Below are positions 23,501-35,493 of a DNA stretch of 64,000 nucleotides, piece after piece (the stretch's first letter is position 1; the number at the start of each line of letters is the position of its first letter). The stretch spans positions 23,818,168 to 23,882,167 of the forward strand of contig NC_092569.1 of the NCBI RefSeq assembly GCF_037975245.1. The letters run 5' to 3'. The DNA comes from Apostichopus japonicus. Taxonomy: Eukaryota > Echinodermata > Holothuroidea > Aspidochirotida > Stichopodidae. Under the pieces are notes generated by a model. That model worked only from the letters and a program-made list of their open reading frames with translations. It was not told the origin of the DNA and did not search any database. The translations under genes were made by a program, and so were the position numbers.

Positions 23501-26500
23501 AGTGAGTAGAATTACCACCATATAGTGTTCATTTGTCATCTGTGTCAAGATGATACTTAATGGACTCTCAACACACAATAGTGCTCTCTCGTTTATACTT
23601 CTGGATGTATATTTAACTGCTGGTTTGTAAAGTTTTACATGTTTATTATGCAACGCAAATACAATAATGTTATGTAAAATTTTGCCAGAAATGTTTACAT
23701 CGCATCCGTTTAGTAAATATTTTATACAGGTTTTAGGTTAATTATTACTTAGTAATTAGGTAAACAATATGGATGCATGTTTGAATCGCTCGCAGCAGAA
23801 AGTTACATTTAAGAGAGAGCAAAAAGCAATGACAACACAAACAATTCAGAATGTGGGATTTTCAGCAATTAAACACCCTACGACCTTCCTATTCCAGAGG
23901 TCCATTTATTATATCCCATTAAATGTAAAACGAACAATTTAGGCTATAAAAGTATTGTCTTGTGGAATTAAGTCAACTTAAAAGTGCCAACATTTTCAAA
24001 TGCTACGGTGCAGTTACTTGGTCTTTACTTTTTTTGCACATGCCTTTTGGTTTCTAGATTAAAGACAAAGAAACAACTCTTCCCAAAGTCAATTTCAAAT
24101 AAGCAACAACTTTAGAAAAATTCTGATCCATGGGATGAGAAAACATGGAGTGCTGTGTATGATGACTGCTACACTACAGTGACTATGTCTTTGTTGTTGG
24201 CAAATGCCTTTTGGTATTCCAGATTAAACGCAAGAAACAACTCTTCCCAAAGTCAATTTCAAATAAGCAACAACTTTAGATATATGCTGATCCGTGGGAT
24301 GAGAAAACGTGGAGTACTGTCTATGATGACTGCTACACTGCAGTTACTTTGTCTTTGTTGTTGGCTCGTGCCTTTGGTATTCCAAATTAAACACAAAGAA
24401 AAAACTCTTCCCAAAGACAATTCCAAATAAGCAACAACTTTACATACATTCTGATCCGTGAGATGAGGAAACATGGAGTTCTGTCTATGACAACTGCTAA
24501 ACTGCAGTAACTTTGTCTTTTTTGTCGGCACGGTGAGCATAAAAATCTCGAATCTGGTTGCGTTTCACACCACCAGGCAACTTGTAGACAACTTTTTGGA
24601 AAAATTCCCAGGCACCGAGACTTGCAATTTGGTATAATTCAGATTTAACACGTAGAATAATTTGAAGCAAACATCAATGGCTTCATAAATGTCCTCTGGG
24701 GTAGGGCATGTCTCTGGATGATCACAAATGACTGCTTGGGGTATATTTTGCTTCCTCCAAGAAGTAACACATATTGCTGAGGTCTTTCTGAAATCTTTTG
24801 CAAATAGAATTCCAAGTTGATGCTTCCTAAGTAACAACGAAGAAAAGAAAAGAAAATTCCCATCATAATGAAGTTGTGTTAAAACCTTCTTGGAGCATAA
24901 GCAGTTTTTTACATGTACCCCTCACAAAACATGAACATTCCTAAAGAAAATGCCCACAATTTAATCAGTTGTGATTCTAACTTCTTCAAGTACGTTTGAA
25001 TCTAGAAAGCCAGATGGCCTATAGTGATTACTTGTCAAAACAGGAACTTGCATTAAACTTTCATCAGACAAGGTAGGCAACTTTTATAACCAATGCATCA
25101 TGTTAACAATGCTTAAAATAATGCTCACTCCCACTGTATGCAATTGTGTAGATTGATATGAATTATAACAGCTAGTTAACTTCCATAAAATAGCTAAATT
25201 ATAGTTGGGCCTAGGTCTAAAAGTATCACCAATCCACATCAGCTTCGGCCTACTTGCTACAACTTACAAGCTAAAATGGCAATTAGTGGTAATTATATAT
25301 TGCATTACATGAATATATGTTTATCCCTTATTGAACATAGTACCAGCGTAACTATAGGCCCATGCCCGATGCTATTTAAAATGCATTGTCTTGAAATAGC
25401 CTAAGTATACCCTACTAGTAGTACTAGGCCTAGTAGTAGGCCTAGTACAACTTAAAAAAGTGACTCGCAGGGTATACGAAGTTACGGTTAACGCACAAAA
25501 AGGAATAGAATGCACTAGATTACAATAAAGGCCTAGACCAAAGTCCTCCGTCCGTCCGAAGGCAATTCCGTTTAATGTTTACTTGTATGTAGGCTACACT
25601 GATTCGTTGACAATTATGAGTTGACTATGACAAACAGCAGCTAGCCTATTATATTAACTTATAGTATGACTTTAACGTTAGGTCTACGTAACGCAAGCGA
25701 TTCAAATGCATTCGTCTACCCAGCTTAGTCGTGGGTCTCTAAGCGCATATCTCGTTCTTGTCATGTACACTTACATAATATCAAAACATACCTTCGAATT
25801 TTTCAATCAATTCTTCCAGGCCCCAGTCTCCTATAACGTCATTTCATGCCATTGTAGCTCGTTATCGCACACTGAGTACGTAACGTTTTGTGGATTGAAC
25901 GTATATATGGCTGTGGTTACTATAGTACATTTAGTAACGATAAATGTCGACAAACTGGTACAAGTATTGCTAGGTACGGTAAATGCGTGTTCACGGTACG
26001 GTGGTATCGTTTAAACACTTAACTTACACTAAGAATCCAGCTGACGGGAGGTTTGACCAATCAGAATGCTCGAACTGAAAGTACACTTCTGCAGGTGTTA
26101 AAAAATCCACGCTACATAAATTATGTAACCCTACTCAGGGTCAGAGTAACCCTTCAGGTGTAGGGTGAACGGTTACACCTGGAAAGTGTTAAAATTCAAC
26201 ACTCCATTTTTTTGCGTGTAGTTTACTTCCCAAAAAATAAACTAGTAAATTGGTTTACATACTGTTCAATCCTTTTTACTGTCAAAATTGTGCCGGTTTA
26301 GCCTTTTGAACGACAAGAGATCATATAATTTGGCTATTTTATTTTAGAAATTCTTTCAGGGGAAAGTGCTCCTTAACCTCCTCCCCCCCCCCCCCCCCTT
26401 CACACACACACATATATATTAACACCGATCAGATCTTTTTAACATCTTGTGAGAATAAATGTTTCACTACAATTACACTAACATAAATCTCTAAATTTCA

Positions 26501-29500
26501 AACTGTCATTTGACTCTGTTTGAAAGTTGACCTATACGGGACGATATTTCCTGAAGAACGGAAAGTATGCCACTTTTCCTAACTAGACTAGTGTTTCAAA
26601 TCTTTACGACCTGTTTTGGATTTACTCTAAGAAAGGAGACTGTGTTCAAGTTGTAACAGTTATTTTACTGCGCTTACTTTGAAAGAGCTAATTGAAGAAA
26701 TAGTGGTTCATGTCAAATGCAATATTTATAAGATTTTTCGGGCTAATTTTAAGGCCTACGCTTTTTCATTAAGAGAAGCAAGTGTCTCATGTGTGCATCT
26801 ATCCAACCTTCAAGCGCCAACATTTAACGTCCCATCCAACCTACGAAAGTGTACCTTAGTTCTTTGCTAAATTTCAACACAATGTGAAGTTGATGAAGAA
26901 AATGAAGAAAAACGAGGAAAAGGGGAACTGAAAAAAAAAGGACCATCGGTCATTAACAAGAAAAGGTTAATCTCCAAAACACAGCAGTAAAATGCATCAT
27001 CTTTGTAGCTCGTTAATATAGTCATAACCCCACCCCCACCCCCAAATGAGATGAATCGATACCATTTGAGTACATCAACAGAGAAAACTGCTGTCGTTAA
27101 ATCTTTAATGAAAGAAGTTTGTAATCATTTACTCACAATCCATCCTCCTCCGTCGGTCATATTACAATAAACATTAAAAGCTGATCCAGGCCAGTTGTTC
27201 GGCTTTATCTTGTAGATTCCATTATCTTTAAAGCCAGAGGTATATGCGTCTTGACAATCAACAAAATCTGTAGAAGACAAAACGTACAACCGATTGTTTG
27301 ATTAGAAGTCCAATACGGGATATATTTTATTCTAAAAAAACAAATTTTCCATATTTTTTGCTTCCTTTTGTAGTTAGTCCAGAAACCAAGAGTTAATTGT
27401 GCTATTTTAAATAAAACATGAACGTCTTAATTGTGCTGAAAGATAGGGTCAGATTTGTTTATACATTAAAAGCAGGACAGTGCTCTCAAGCTAAACGAGA
27501 GTTGTACGTTCCGTTCAGAAAAGTTCTAAATCTCTTTTGAAAGAATGTCGACAAAGGCTTCTCAAGGAAATAAAAAAGACTTCATTAAGTTACAAAGACA
27601 AATGTAGAATGTTGACTTACGAGAGAATTGGAATAATGTTCCAGAGTTTCTTTCAAGGCTCACTAACTTGTAGTTGCTAAACTCATCCCCAATTCGAAAG
27701 TTCTCGTAAGACTGTTGAAATGTAGAACCATTTGAAGTTGTAATCTCAAATATCAGTTCGTATTTGTTTTGATTGGTCAGCAAAGATATTTTCTCATTGC
27801 CAAGGTAAAATTCGTGAGACAAAAAGCCGAAGCCATTTTTGTAACTCTCCCAGTTACGGTTAAACTCAACCGATCCATTCTCAAACCGACGATGAATGAC
27901 CTGTCAATGAAATTGTATGGAGAACTCGTAACTTTCAGACGATTAATAATAAGTGTAACATTACTCTACGTTAGGACAACTTTGTCCATGTGTATACCAC
28001 TACCATATTTAACTTTTTTTTAGGGTTTGTCGCTAGATACACACAACACGCAACAAACAACTGGATTATTAGTCTGAAGAGACCACTTCGTATAGATTAC
28101 AGTCAATTATAAACACTTTTTAATTTATAACAATAATATGCATTATAACAAGCTAATTTCAGAATGATATCTCCCATCGAATGTTAGCTATTTCATCGCA
28201 TGACCAACGACCAGCAACCATAACCAGCAACCAACAACTGGATTATTAATTTGAAAGAGACCAATTCGTATAGATTACAGTCAATTATAAACAATTTGTT
28301 TTATTTATAACAATAATATGCATTATAACAAGCTAATTTCAGAATGATATCTCCCATCGAATGTTAGCTATTTCATCGCATGACCAACGACCAGCAACCA
28401 TAACCAGCAACCAACAACTGGATTATTAATTTGAAAGAGACCACTTCGTGTAGATAACAGTCAATTATAAACACTTTTTTATTTATAACAATAATATACA
28501 TTATAACAAGCTAATTTCAAAATGATTTCTCCCATCAAATGTTAGTTATTTCATCGCATAAAGTAAACCAAATGGCAAAACGGGAATGACTGTACAATAT
28601 TGCTCTCAGGTACATACCGTCCAGCCACCGGCATCATGAGAACTGTCGCAATATACTTCGAAAGGTTCGACACAAGTCTCTGGTTTAATTAAATAAATTC
28701 CACTTGAATTACTTAAGTCACATTGATCTCGGACTTCCTTACAGTCTCTGGGGAACCCGGGTTGTTGGTAGAAGAAAATGGATGAATCTTGATTTTAAAA
28801 AAAAATGTAATAATAATGTTTATGGTTTCTTCCCAACTTGGGCTCTAATACAATTAAGAGGCTAACAAGTTCGATACCTAGTTGTAGTGACTGCAGTTTT
28901 ATTTGGATACATTCATCACACCGTCCCCTTCTGAAGGATGTTAGTACATTATTACGTATTTTGATATTGACACAGCAATAGAAATATTGAAGAAACATGA
29001 TATACATTATGGATTCTCTAAAACAAACTTGAAAAATATCATCACGGACTTTTATTTTTGAGTTAACTTCAATTTTACTTTATATGTATTGTGTATTTGT
29101 ACACAGGCTGATAATTGTTTTACCAATGTGTAATTATATCCAATATCTTTATAAATATAGATGTTTGAGTTTCTTATACCACTTCTAAAAAAAAAACTGA
29201 CTAAAACATTGACTCCTATTTATAACAGTAACAAATTATTTTAACAAAATGTGTTACGATCGTGATTATTTTACCTGTAGTCTGTTTGGTGGTCTCGTGG
29301 TTGTTTTCTGGCTGAGCAGACTTAATGCAAAGAGAGAAAAATTGTAAAAGACAGTTGTAATTTATCATACAAAACGATATTTCTATCTCCAATAAGAACA
29401 TATGAACAAAAACCCAGAAGTTAAATAAACAGTATTCTTTGTTCCCACAGTAATTTGAGAAAGAAACAAAAGTAAGAAAAATGCTAGAACATTGCAAAGT

Positions 29501-32466
29501 TTTTGCAAATTATTTGTAATATTTACGCAAAAAAAAGGATTATCTTAGTATATACAAGAAACTTCCCTAAAGAAAAAAAAGCATTTAAATATTTACAAAT
29601 ACAGAATGAAAAATATGCAATTATTAATTAAGTCAGCAATATGGAACTAAGGTAAAAGAAATTGATTTTTCTTTCAAACTGAAAATTAATTTTACATCTG
29701 TCAACAAATTTTGACCAACAATGTCAATACGTAGACTACGCGATTGATGTATGCAATATAATGTACACGTTATATATTTCCTTAATACAGTATATTAATT
29801 TCTGTGAACTTAAACAGTGTCGAAAAATACTTTTACTGGTTACTTGAATTATCATCCTTAATGCAAACAACTAGGGATAAATTATAAGTGCAGGCGCAGA
29901 TCATGCAGTTGAAAAATTAAAAAATTAAATATATTCATCAGCATATTATATTATAAGCCTAATTTATACCAGTCGGCTTCAACGATCTTAGGACCACAGG
30001 AACTCGCAAAGGCATATTTCCATGTCTATAGACATGTAATTTTCTACAGGGATTGTAGTCATGAGATACATAAATTTACATGTTCAATATTATTAAGTTA
30101 TGTGTTAAGTCTAGCTCACATTATTCAATTTTGGTTTGAAACCTAATCTCTAAAACTTTTGACTGTCTGTTTCATTTTCCACGTAAAATACCTAAATAGA
30201 ACAACTGTATATAGATCAATTTATATTTAACTGATAAAAATGGCAACACAGTCATCTACGCATTGGTGTACCTGACTTGTACAGCCATATTTTGATATGA
30301 TAACAGTTAAATATTGTCGAAAGTTTAAAACTAAATTAACGCGATTAAGGTTAAACCAAAATGTTTGATGTCGCAGTGAGATGGACAAAAAAAAACTTAG
30401 CTTTTTTTTTCTCTCCTCATTTCAGTGCAATCTTGTATCTTTGGACTAAACTTTTACATTATGAGATTTCGTAGCAATGAAGAACTTAAACGCCATATAA
30501 ATGTACAATGGAAAGCTTCAAGTATGGATATACAGGTTATGTCAGGACAGATTTTATGTTAGTCAATGATATCGCAAGAAATCTGACATGCCCAAAGAAA
30601 AGTTTGTACATTAAGTAAGAAACTATTAAAAGAAGGGACTTTAAAATCAAAAGTTGCTAAACGAAATAAACTCAAGAAACTCTAGAAGTTAAAGTGACTA
30701 GACTGTCTTTTGTCTTTTAATTGTGGATTTTCATTGTCGTTGTAGTGTAAGTACATAACTGAAGTAACGCTGTTTGTTGCGTATATTAGACAAAAACTCG
30801 TACTTTGTAAATGATTCCAGATTATTCTGTACATTGATAAATGTCAATAAAGAACTAAAAACTAGCAAAGGAATGAATTATTATGTTCCAATGAGTTGAA
30901 AACGAAAGCGTATTTGCAAAACGTAATGGATTTCAATGCTAACGATCGGTATCTGTAATAACTTCAAATTGTCTGAAGTAACTCGTTTACTTGAAGACAA
31001 AACAATAGATGTTAGCTGTGGAACGTAATAAAGTAAATTGAATATGTATTTGTTTCTATTGTAGCGTGTAAAACTATTGGTACCGATTAAAAGAAGTGGT
31101 TCTTTTAAATTACCGTACGCCAAGGCAGATCAAATTTGCTTTTAAACTTAGAGCAAATCCAGAAATATTGTTTTATTCTTCACGTTTCTATAAAGATACA
31201 GGATTGGTGTCTTAAGCCTATCACGTCCGTCCAACTTTACCAATATTCTTGGAACGGTTCTACAAATGTCTCTGGTTTTAATCAAGTAAATAACGATTGG
31301 TGATAAAAGCCTTTCAGAAACTATATCTAAGTATTATATATTTCCATATATTTCCATAATTAGCTAATTTTGTTTTAATATAGAAAAAGAGAGATATGTA
31401 ATGCAATGATTAAACTTCTTCTAAACAATTATTGCGCACGATACTTTTAATGTGTAAACATCCTTGTGTTGATCTTTGTAGAAAAATCCTTCTTATTGGT
31501 TATTAGTTTGGAAGGAGCTTCTCTTTACCGTTCAAACTCGTCGTTTTCATACATCCTCGGTTACCAAATATATTTCAAGCTGTTAGTAAATATTTCCTGA
31601 TATTCTAAGTTGTATAAAGGATGCTACATTTACCCTTAAAGGAAAGAGAGTAAATTATTACTAATTGGTGGTTTGGCAAATTTATTCCACTTTTAATAGG
31701 AGAACTGAGGGCTAGATAACTATTTCAAACATTTCGGGGTTTTTAAGACCACATTTAAATACTTTGCACGATTTGTTGCTTTCTGATTTAATGTTCAGCA
31801 TACCCTAATATATTCAGTTGGTTAAGGAGAGCATAATGTACTATTAACAATAACTTAACTGTTATATATTTTTCTTCTAAAATATATTAGTGAAACGTTT
31901 GCTATATCTGTTTTGGCAAATATAGATGTTTTAATAACTTATTAAAACGTTAGTGCTGCTTGCCACGTTTCAACGCCAAAGCACCGTGTGGAATGTTTTC
32001 ATATCATCCAGCACTATTTCTTCTCGTGGCATTAAGACTTGCTTTAAAGTATTTCTGGTAACTTATGGTGTACCAAAAGTAGTTAAAATTGTACTGAAAT
32101 GCAAGATAAAATAGGCTGGACATTTGTATCTGATTTTTTCACTGCATTAAAAAGCAAATGTCCTAACAGTCAGCATTTGTGGTTTAAGATTTAAATATGG
32201 AAAAATATTTATAAATATTAGTTAAAAATATTTCCATATTCATTAAAAATGATGAAGACGTCAGAAATAGCTTGTTGCAAAGCAGGAACATCTGTTAAAA
32301 GTTTCAATCAAGTTTTTACCACCTTTCATACGACTTTAATAATTTAATAATTTCGTACGAAACATGTCAGATATTCAGGACTCACCGTTAACTGCAACAA
32401 AAACGAACCTGTTATCCAAAACAATATTTGGAAATGAACTCTCTGCTCAAGAGTAATAATCTTCAT
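20572..32466 (-). CDS. Fibrinogen-related protein with a half FReD joined to a complete FReD (seven-exon model)
   Basis: Minus-strand exons: 32386-32466 (signal peptide, MKIITLEQRVHFQILFWITG), 29275-29311 (mini-exon, PENNHETTKQTT), 28618-28787 and 27621-27900 (first two FReD exons: RDCKEV, AGGWT, GFGFLSHEFYLGNEKI), then 27137-27267, 22669-22933 and 20572-20840 (a complete FReD: DGGGWI, QRRVDGSVDF, GNLNSEFWIGNEKL, STYDRDNDPW, GAWWYNECAASNFNG). Phases agree at every junction and the sum is 1233 nt, 410 residues. The first FReD lacks its third exon, the one with the Ca2+ site and ligand pocket. The last FReD keeps the canonical DRDND site. The acceptor at 28787 (ATCAAG) is weak; a better-placed upstream AG appears mutated. 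Alternatively these are two genes, the first decayed and the second lacking its 5' exons, but only 353 bp separate the modules. The ends are firm and the fusion is inferred. Confidence 0.65.
23120..23560. repeat. Subterminal GTGTTAAA/TTTAACAC repeat field
   Basis: About ten degenerate copies of a unit containing AACACTTC and GTGTTAAA, often as small palindromes, follow the left TIR of the 23107-26218 element. Repeats of this kind commonly serve as transposase-binding sites, which is inferred here. Confidence 0.6.
24001..24540. repeat. 164-bp tandem repeat, about 3.3 units
   Basis: Units begin at TGCTAC near 24001, 24164, 24331 and 24495. Each contains CTTCCCAAAG-CAATT, AAATAAGCAACAACTTTA and CTGATCC-TG-GATGAG. 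It is internal to the 23107-26218 transposon. Confidence 0.8.
24565..24837 (-). pseudogene. C-terminal fragment of a transposon-associated protein (unidentified)
   Basis: A 90-residue frame with ICVTSWRKQNIPQAVICDHP and CFKLFYVLNLNYTKL. The VLNLNY stretch faintly recalls the C-terminal region of uncharacterised SAM-domain-associated animal proteins with an LIYALNLEYP-like motif. It is inside a TIR element and lacks an N-terminal part, so I take it as a captured or eroded coding fragment. I do not recognise the family with confidence. A profile search of this frame would decide. Confidence 0.3.
26380..26420. repeat. Poly-C and CA low-complexity tract
   Basis: A run of about 16 C followed by CACACACA and TATATATA, within a FREP intron. 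Confidence 0.85.
28061..28562. repeat. 177-180 bp tandem repeat, three units, in a FREP intron
   Basis: CTGGATTATTA begins units at 28061, 28238 and 28418. Units one and two share CATTATAACAAGCTAATTTC and CCAACGACCAGCAACCATAA exactly. The third is slightly diverged and truncated. It lies between the first and second FReD exons of the minus-strand gene. Confidence 0.9.
29312..32385. other. Intron 1 of the FREP gene at 20572-32466
   Basis: Three kilobases of AT-rich sequence between the signal exon and the mini-exon. Around 31230-31290 there is a faint echo of a FReD exon (plus-strand TTGGAACGGTTCTACAAATG and TCTCTGGTTTTAATCAAGTA resemble the complement of the exon at 28618-28787), perhaps a dead exon copy. 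I saw no other coding signal. Confidence 0.35.
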
Positions 32467-32879
32467 TGTGAAAAGCGTTGTTCTTCTGTCGTTCGTCTTC
32501 AGTCGACTGATGGAATTTCTTCAAACAAGAATTGGCATTGTCAAGAAAAGTAAATATGTACGGAAGAACATATTGGAACTAAATGGAAATAAGATGTATC
32601 ATGGTAAGAATGTGTAATTCCATAGAGTTTCTTTATAGGGATGGTAATTACTAACGTCCGTAGAATTAGAAGGAAATTGTTGTCAGAACCCGGACACAAA
32701 CGCAATCACGTGATTTTTTGCTAAATTCGCAATGACTATATACATGGGGCGTGCCTTGACTAAGTAGAAGTATCATCGAATTATAATTGTAGCATGAAAA
32801 GAAATGACAACTATGGTGTCTCTAATTGTCCGTTCAACTCAACAAGAAAGCAGTTTGTTCAATAGTAAGTTTATGTATT

Positions 32880-33107
32880 GTATGTATGTATTTTAGATCC
32901 TCCTGCAAGCAGGAACTCGCAAGAAGCCATCATTGGCTTATCAAAGCCGCAAGCTGACCGAAGTCAGTCTCTTAGATTCATATCTTAACGTCCATGATTA
33001 TGAATTGTCAATTGTCAATTAATTAATCACATTAATCTTGGAGTGACTCGAACTCGGGACCTTATGATTGAAAGGCACCGGTATTAACCAATGAGCATAA
33101 ACTCCCT
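32880..33107 (-). repeat. tRNA-derived SINE, copy 1
   Basis: It shares CAAGCAGGAACTCGC, CCATCATTGGCTTATCAAAG and CGTCCATGATTATGAATTG with the copies at 34080-34290 and 51679-51921. Its right end carries a damaged tRNA-like head in the minus direction. Confidence 0.7.
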
Positions 33108-33165
33108 GTGTGGTTCTAAGTGGTTCTAAGTGCATGTATGATTATGTAATCTTGTACTAAAATCC

Positions 33166-33437
33166 AAGGGCCGCGGAACCGGGGGGGCACAGGGGGCACG
33201 TGCCCCCCCCCCCACTTTTCCTCAGGTTAAAAATGTGCCCTTTTTCTACATAAATATTGAGGTGTCTCAAGTTAGCAAGAGGCCAGACAACCAGAATGAA
33301 CACTCGGGAAGGGCCGTTTCCAGCCATCTGAGGGGTTTGTAAAACCAAAAATTTTCTTGTACGCTCCGCGCCAACCGATGGTGGCGCTCCGCTCAGATAG
33401 TCGTGCATACAACTTTGCAAATCCTGGCTACGCCCCC
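33166..33437. repeat. Dispersed repeat ending in a GGGGCGTAGCCAGG-type terminus
   Basis: It contains GGGAAGGGCCGTTTCCAGCC and TTTCTTGTACGCTCCGCGCC, also found with small changes at 41540-41615 inside a TIR element. The right end, CCTGGCTACGCCCCC, is the complement of the 40503 element's terminus. It is likely a relative or partial copy of that MITE family. Confidence 0.55.
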
Positions 33438-34079
33438 GACTTTTAATGAAGTTCTGTGGGTCACACTCAAAGCTAATGGAAAAGATTTGTTAAGATATTG
33501 ACAAGAAATAAACTCTAATTCGGAAGATTCCTACATTAGCAACTAGCATGATTTCACCTCATTTTGTCTCAAAACAAAACTTGTTCCTTGTTTCCCAATT
33601 TGCACATTGGAAATTGCAGTGCTAGTATGCATATTTTCCTTGGGGGGGGGGGGGCATTGATGGAGTGATGTGTATACGCAAATAAGATAATACAATAAGA
33701 GTTATAAATGGTACTAAATATAAGGCTGCATCAGTCCAATCGAATTTCTGCAAAGTGCCCTTTGATGTCGGTGCCCCCCCAGATTAAATGTGCTTCCGCC
33801 GCCCTTGCTAAAATCTATTCTAGATTTTCGAAATGCCGCCAGCATGAGTATAATGGTGGACAGTTCAAGACTATGCGTGAGAGTACAAGAAATTATAATT
33901 GGATACGATCAGGTGAACAGACTCACTACAAGTTTGACTAAAAGTCAGACTTGAAACTGTACTTGATATTTAAGGCCATTCACAAATATACATAATACAA
34001 CAAATAATGTTAACCTTGATACTTAAAAGAAGAAAAAAATGTGGTTAATATACGGCTCTTTATATATTGCATTCTATTT

Positions 34080-34290
34080 TGTATGTATTTGTATCTAAAA
34101 TCCTCCTACAAGCAGGATCTCGCGAAGAAGCCATCATTGGCTTATCAAAGCCGCAAGCTGACCGAAGCCAGTCTCTTAGATTCATATATAACGTCCATGA
34201 TTATGGATTGTCAATTGTCAACAACTCTGTAACTGTACGATATACATTGATCTTGAAGTGATTCAAACTCGGGACCTTCACATCGGGATA
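34080..34290 (-). repeat. tRNA-derived SINE, copy 2 (head truncated)
   Basis: It matches copies 1 and 3 through the body. On the right only a decayed B-box region remains (GTGATTCAAACTCGGGACC), and the A-box part is missing. Confidence 0.65.
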
Positions 34291-35251
34291 TTCGCATCGC
34301 GTTGTGTTATGTGATATAGAAAACATTATATCCATACGTGTATTTTGATCATATGTTTACTGAGTGAAAACGTCGATATCCCATTACTGCATTGTAGAAA
34401 ATAATTACCATTCAAACTGTTTTATTTTCAATTAAAGCCATCGATCCATCTTGCCTGCTGCTTTCTTTTTGAATTGCTTTTACCATTAAATATCTCCGAG
34501 AAGTGATTGTTTTCTTTTTATGTAGAAGACAATACAGAAAATTGTTATCATAACAACCTTCTTGCAATCAATATTCACATCCCGTAATATCCTGTTTGAT
34601 ATCGAAACCTTTAATCAGAGTCCTTTATGTCGAATCAATTCTCTGTAAGCCTTATAATAACAATACTTATATGTGTATGATACTAGCTGTGATGGCTGAC
34701 GGTGTCACTTACTAATGGCTTTAACGACAGATAATGTAGCTCTTGGTAGATTTTACTAAACAATTATATAAGATATTCATTAATAGGAACGCCTCTATAC
34801 AGCGAAAGATGATAACCCTATACAAGTACTTGTGAAAATGTAAAACAATTAAGACGTCTTGTGTTGCCTTAAAGTTTACTTATAGAGAATGAATCATATG
34901 TTATATGCTACTATTTTAAGTCAATAAAAAATTGAAATGTATATCCTTTAATCTTTTGTATCTCAGTTTTACTTTTTATTGATTGGGAGCAGCTTGTGAG
35001 ATTTTATATGAACTTGAAGGTTTAGACTTCAATATTAACATAACATTATCATGCGGCTGGTTGTTTAAGTGGCTGATTTAAACTGGTGTTAATTGACTGA
35101 CCATTTAATACTGCAACTATTAAACTTCTCAGGATATCATTTTGATTACGACGCGAAGACTAGCAGATGCTCACCACAAAAAGATACTATTCATCTGATA
35201 TTGTGAAAATAAATTATCGTTTATTTAAGGCAATTTTCCATACAAGAGAAA

Positions 35252-35322
35252 ATGAAGCATCTCCCGTCTACAGTATTTACAATGTTGGTATTAATTTTGG
35301 CGATAGCCATCTTTACCAAATG
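35252..35322 (+). CDS. Signal-peptide exon of a plus-strand FREP paralog
   Basis: The ATG at 35252 opens MKHLPSTVFTMLVLILAIAI, a strong hydrophobic signal peptide, ending at a GTGAGT donor after ACCAAATG. The two other plus-strand signal exons (43175 and 60864) end AAAG before the donor, in phase 1. Here an extra T makes the exon 71 nt and phase 2, so it would not join a phase-1 exon in frame. It probably belonged to the same gene as the exon at 40066-40371. Confidence 0.6.
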
Positions 35323-35390
35323 GTGAGTATGTCTGCTTCCTATTTTTGAAGAGCTTTACCAAGAGTATCATATGTGGCTATGGGTGAAAT

Positions 35391-35493
35391 AGCCAGTGGT
35401 CAATCCGGATTGTCCGAGTGGTGATCTAGCCAGTGGTCAATCTGGATTGTCCGAGTGGTGATCTAGCCAGTGGTCAATCCGGTATTGTCCGAG
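35391..35493. repeat. 37-bp tandem repeat, 2.8 units
   Basis: Units starting AGCCAGTGGTCAATC at 35391, 35428 and 35465 are nearly identical. It lies just after the signal exon at 35252-35322. Confidence 0.9.

Larger units (their letters stand above)
23107..26218. mobile_element. 3.1-kb TIR transposon (nonautonomous or decayed) inside a FREP intron
   Basis: The left end CACTCAAAAAAATGAAGTG and the reverse complement of the right end, CACGCAAAAAAATGGAGTG, match at 26 of the first 30 positions. TA flanks both sides (23105-23106 and 26219-26220). Degenerate copies of GTGTTAAATTTAACACTTC fill the left subterminal region (23120-23560) and recur at the right end (26085-26205). The middle carries a 164-bp tandem repeat and a short minus-strand frame. 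It lies in the intron between the first two exons of the complete FReD. TA duplication is used by Tc1/mariner and some other superfamilies; I cannot place it. Confidence 0.6.
32467..35251. promoter_or_regulatory. Shared head-to-head interval between divergent FREP genes
   Basis: The minus-strand gene starts at 32466 and the plus-strand signal exon at 35252, so this 2.8 kb would hold both promoters. It also contains two SINE copies and a G/C-rich repeat. I could not pick out a TATA box with confidence. Confidence 0.4.
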
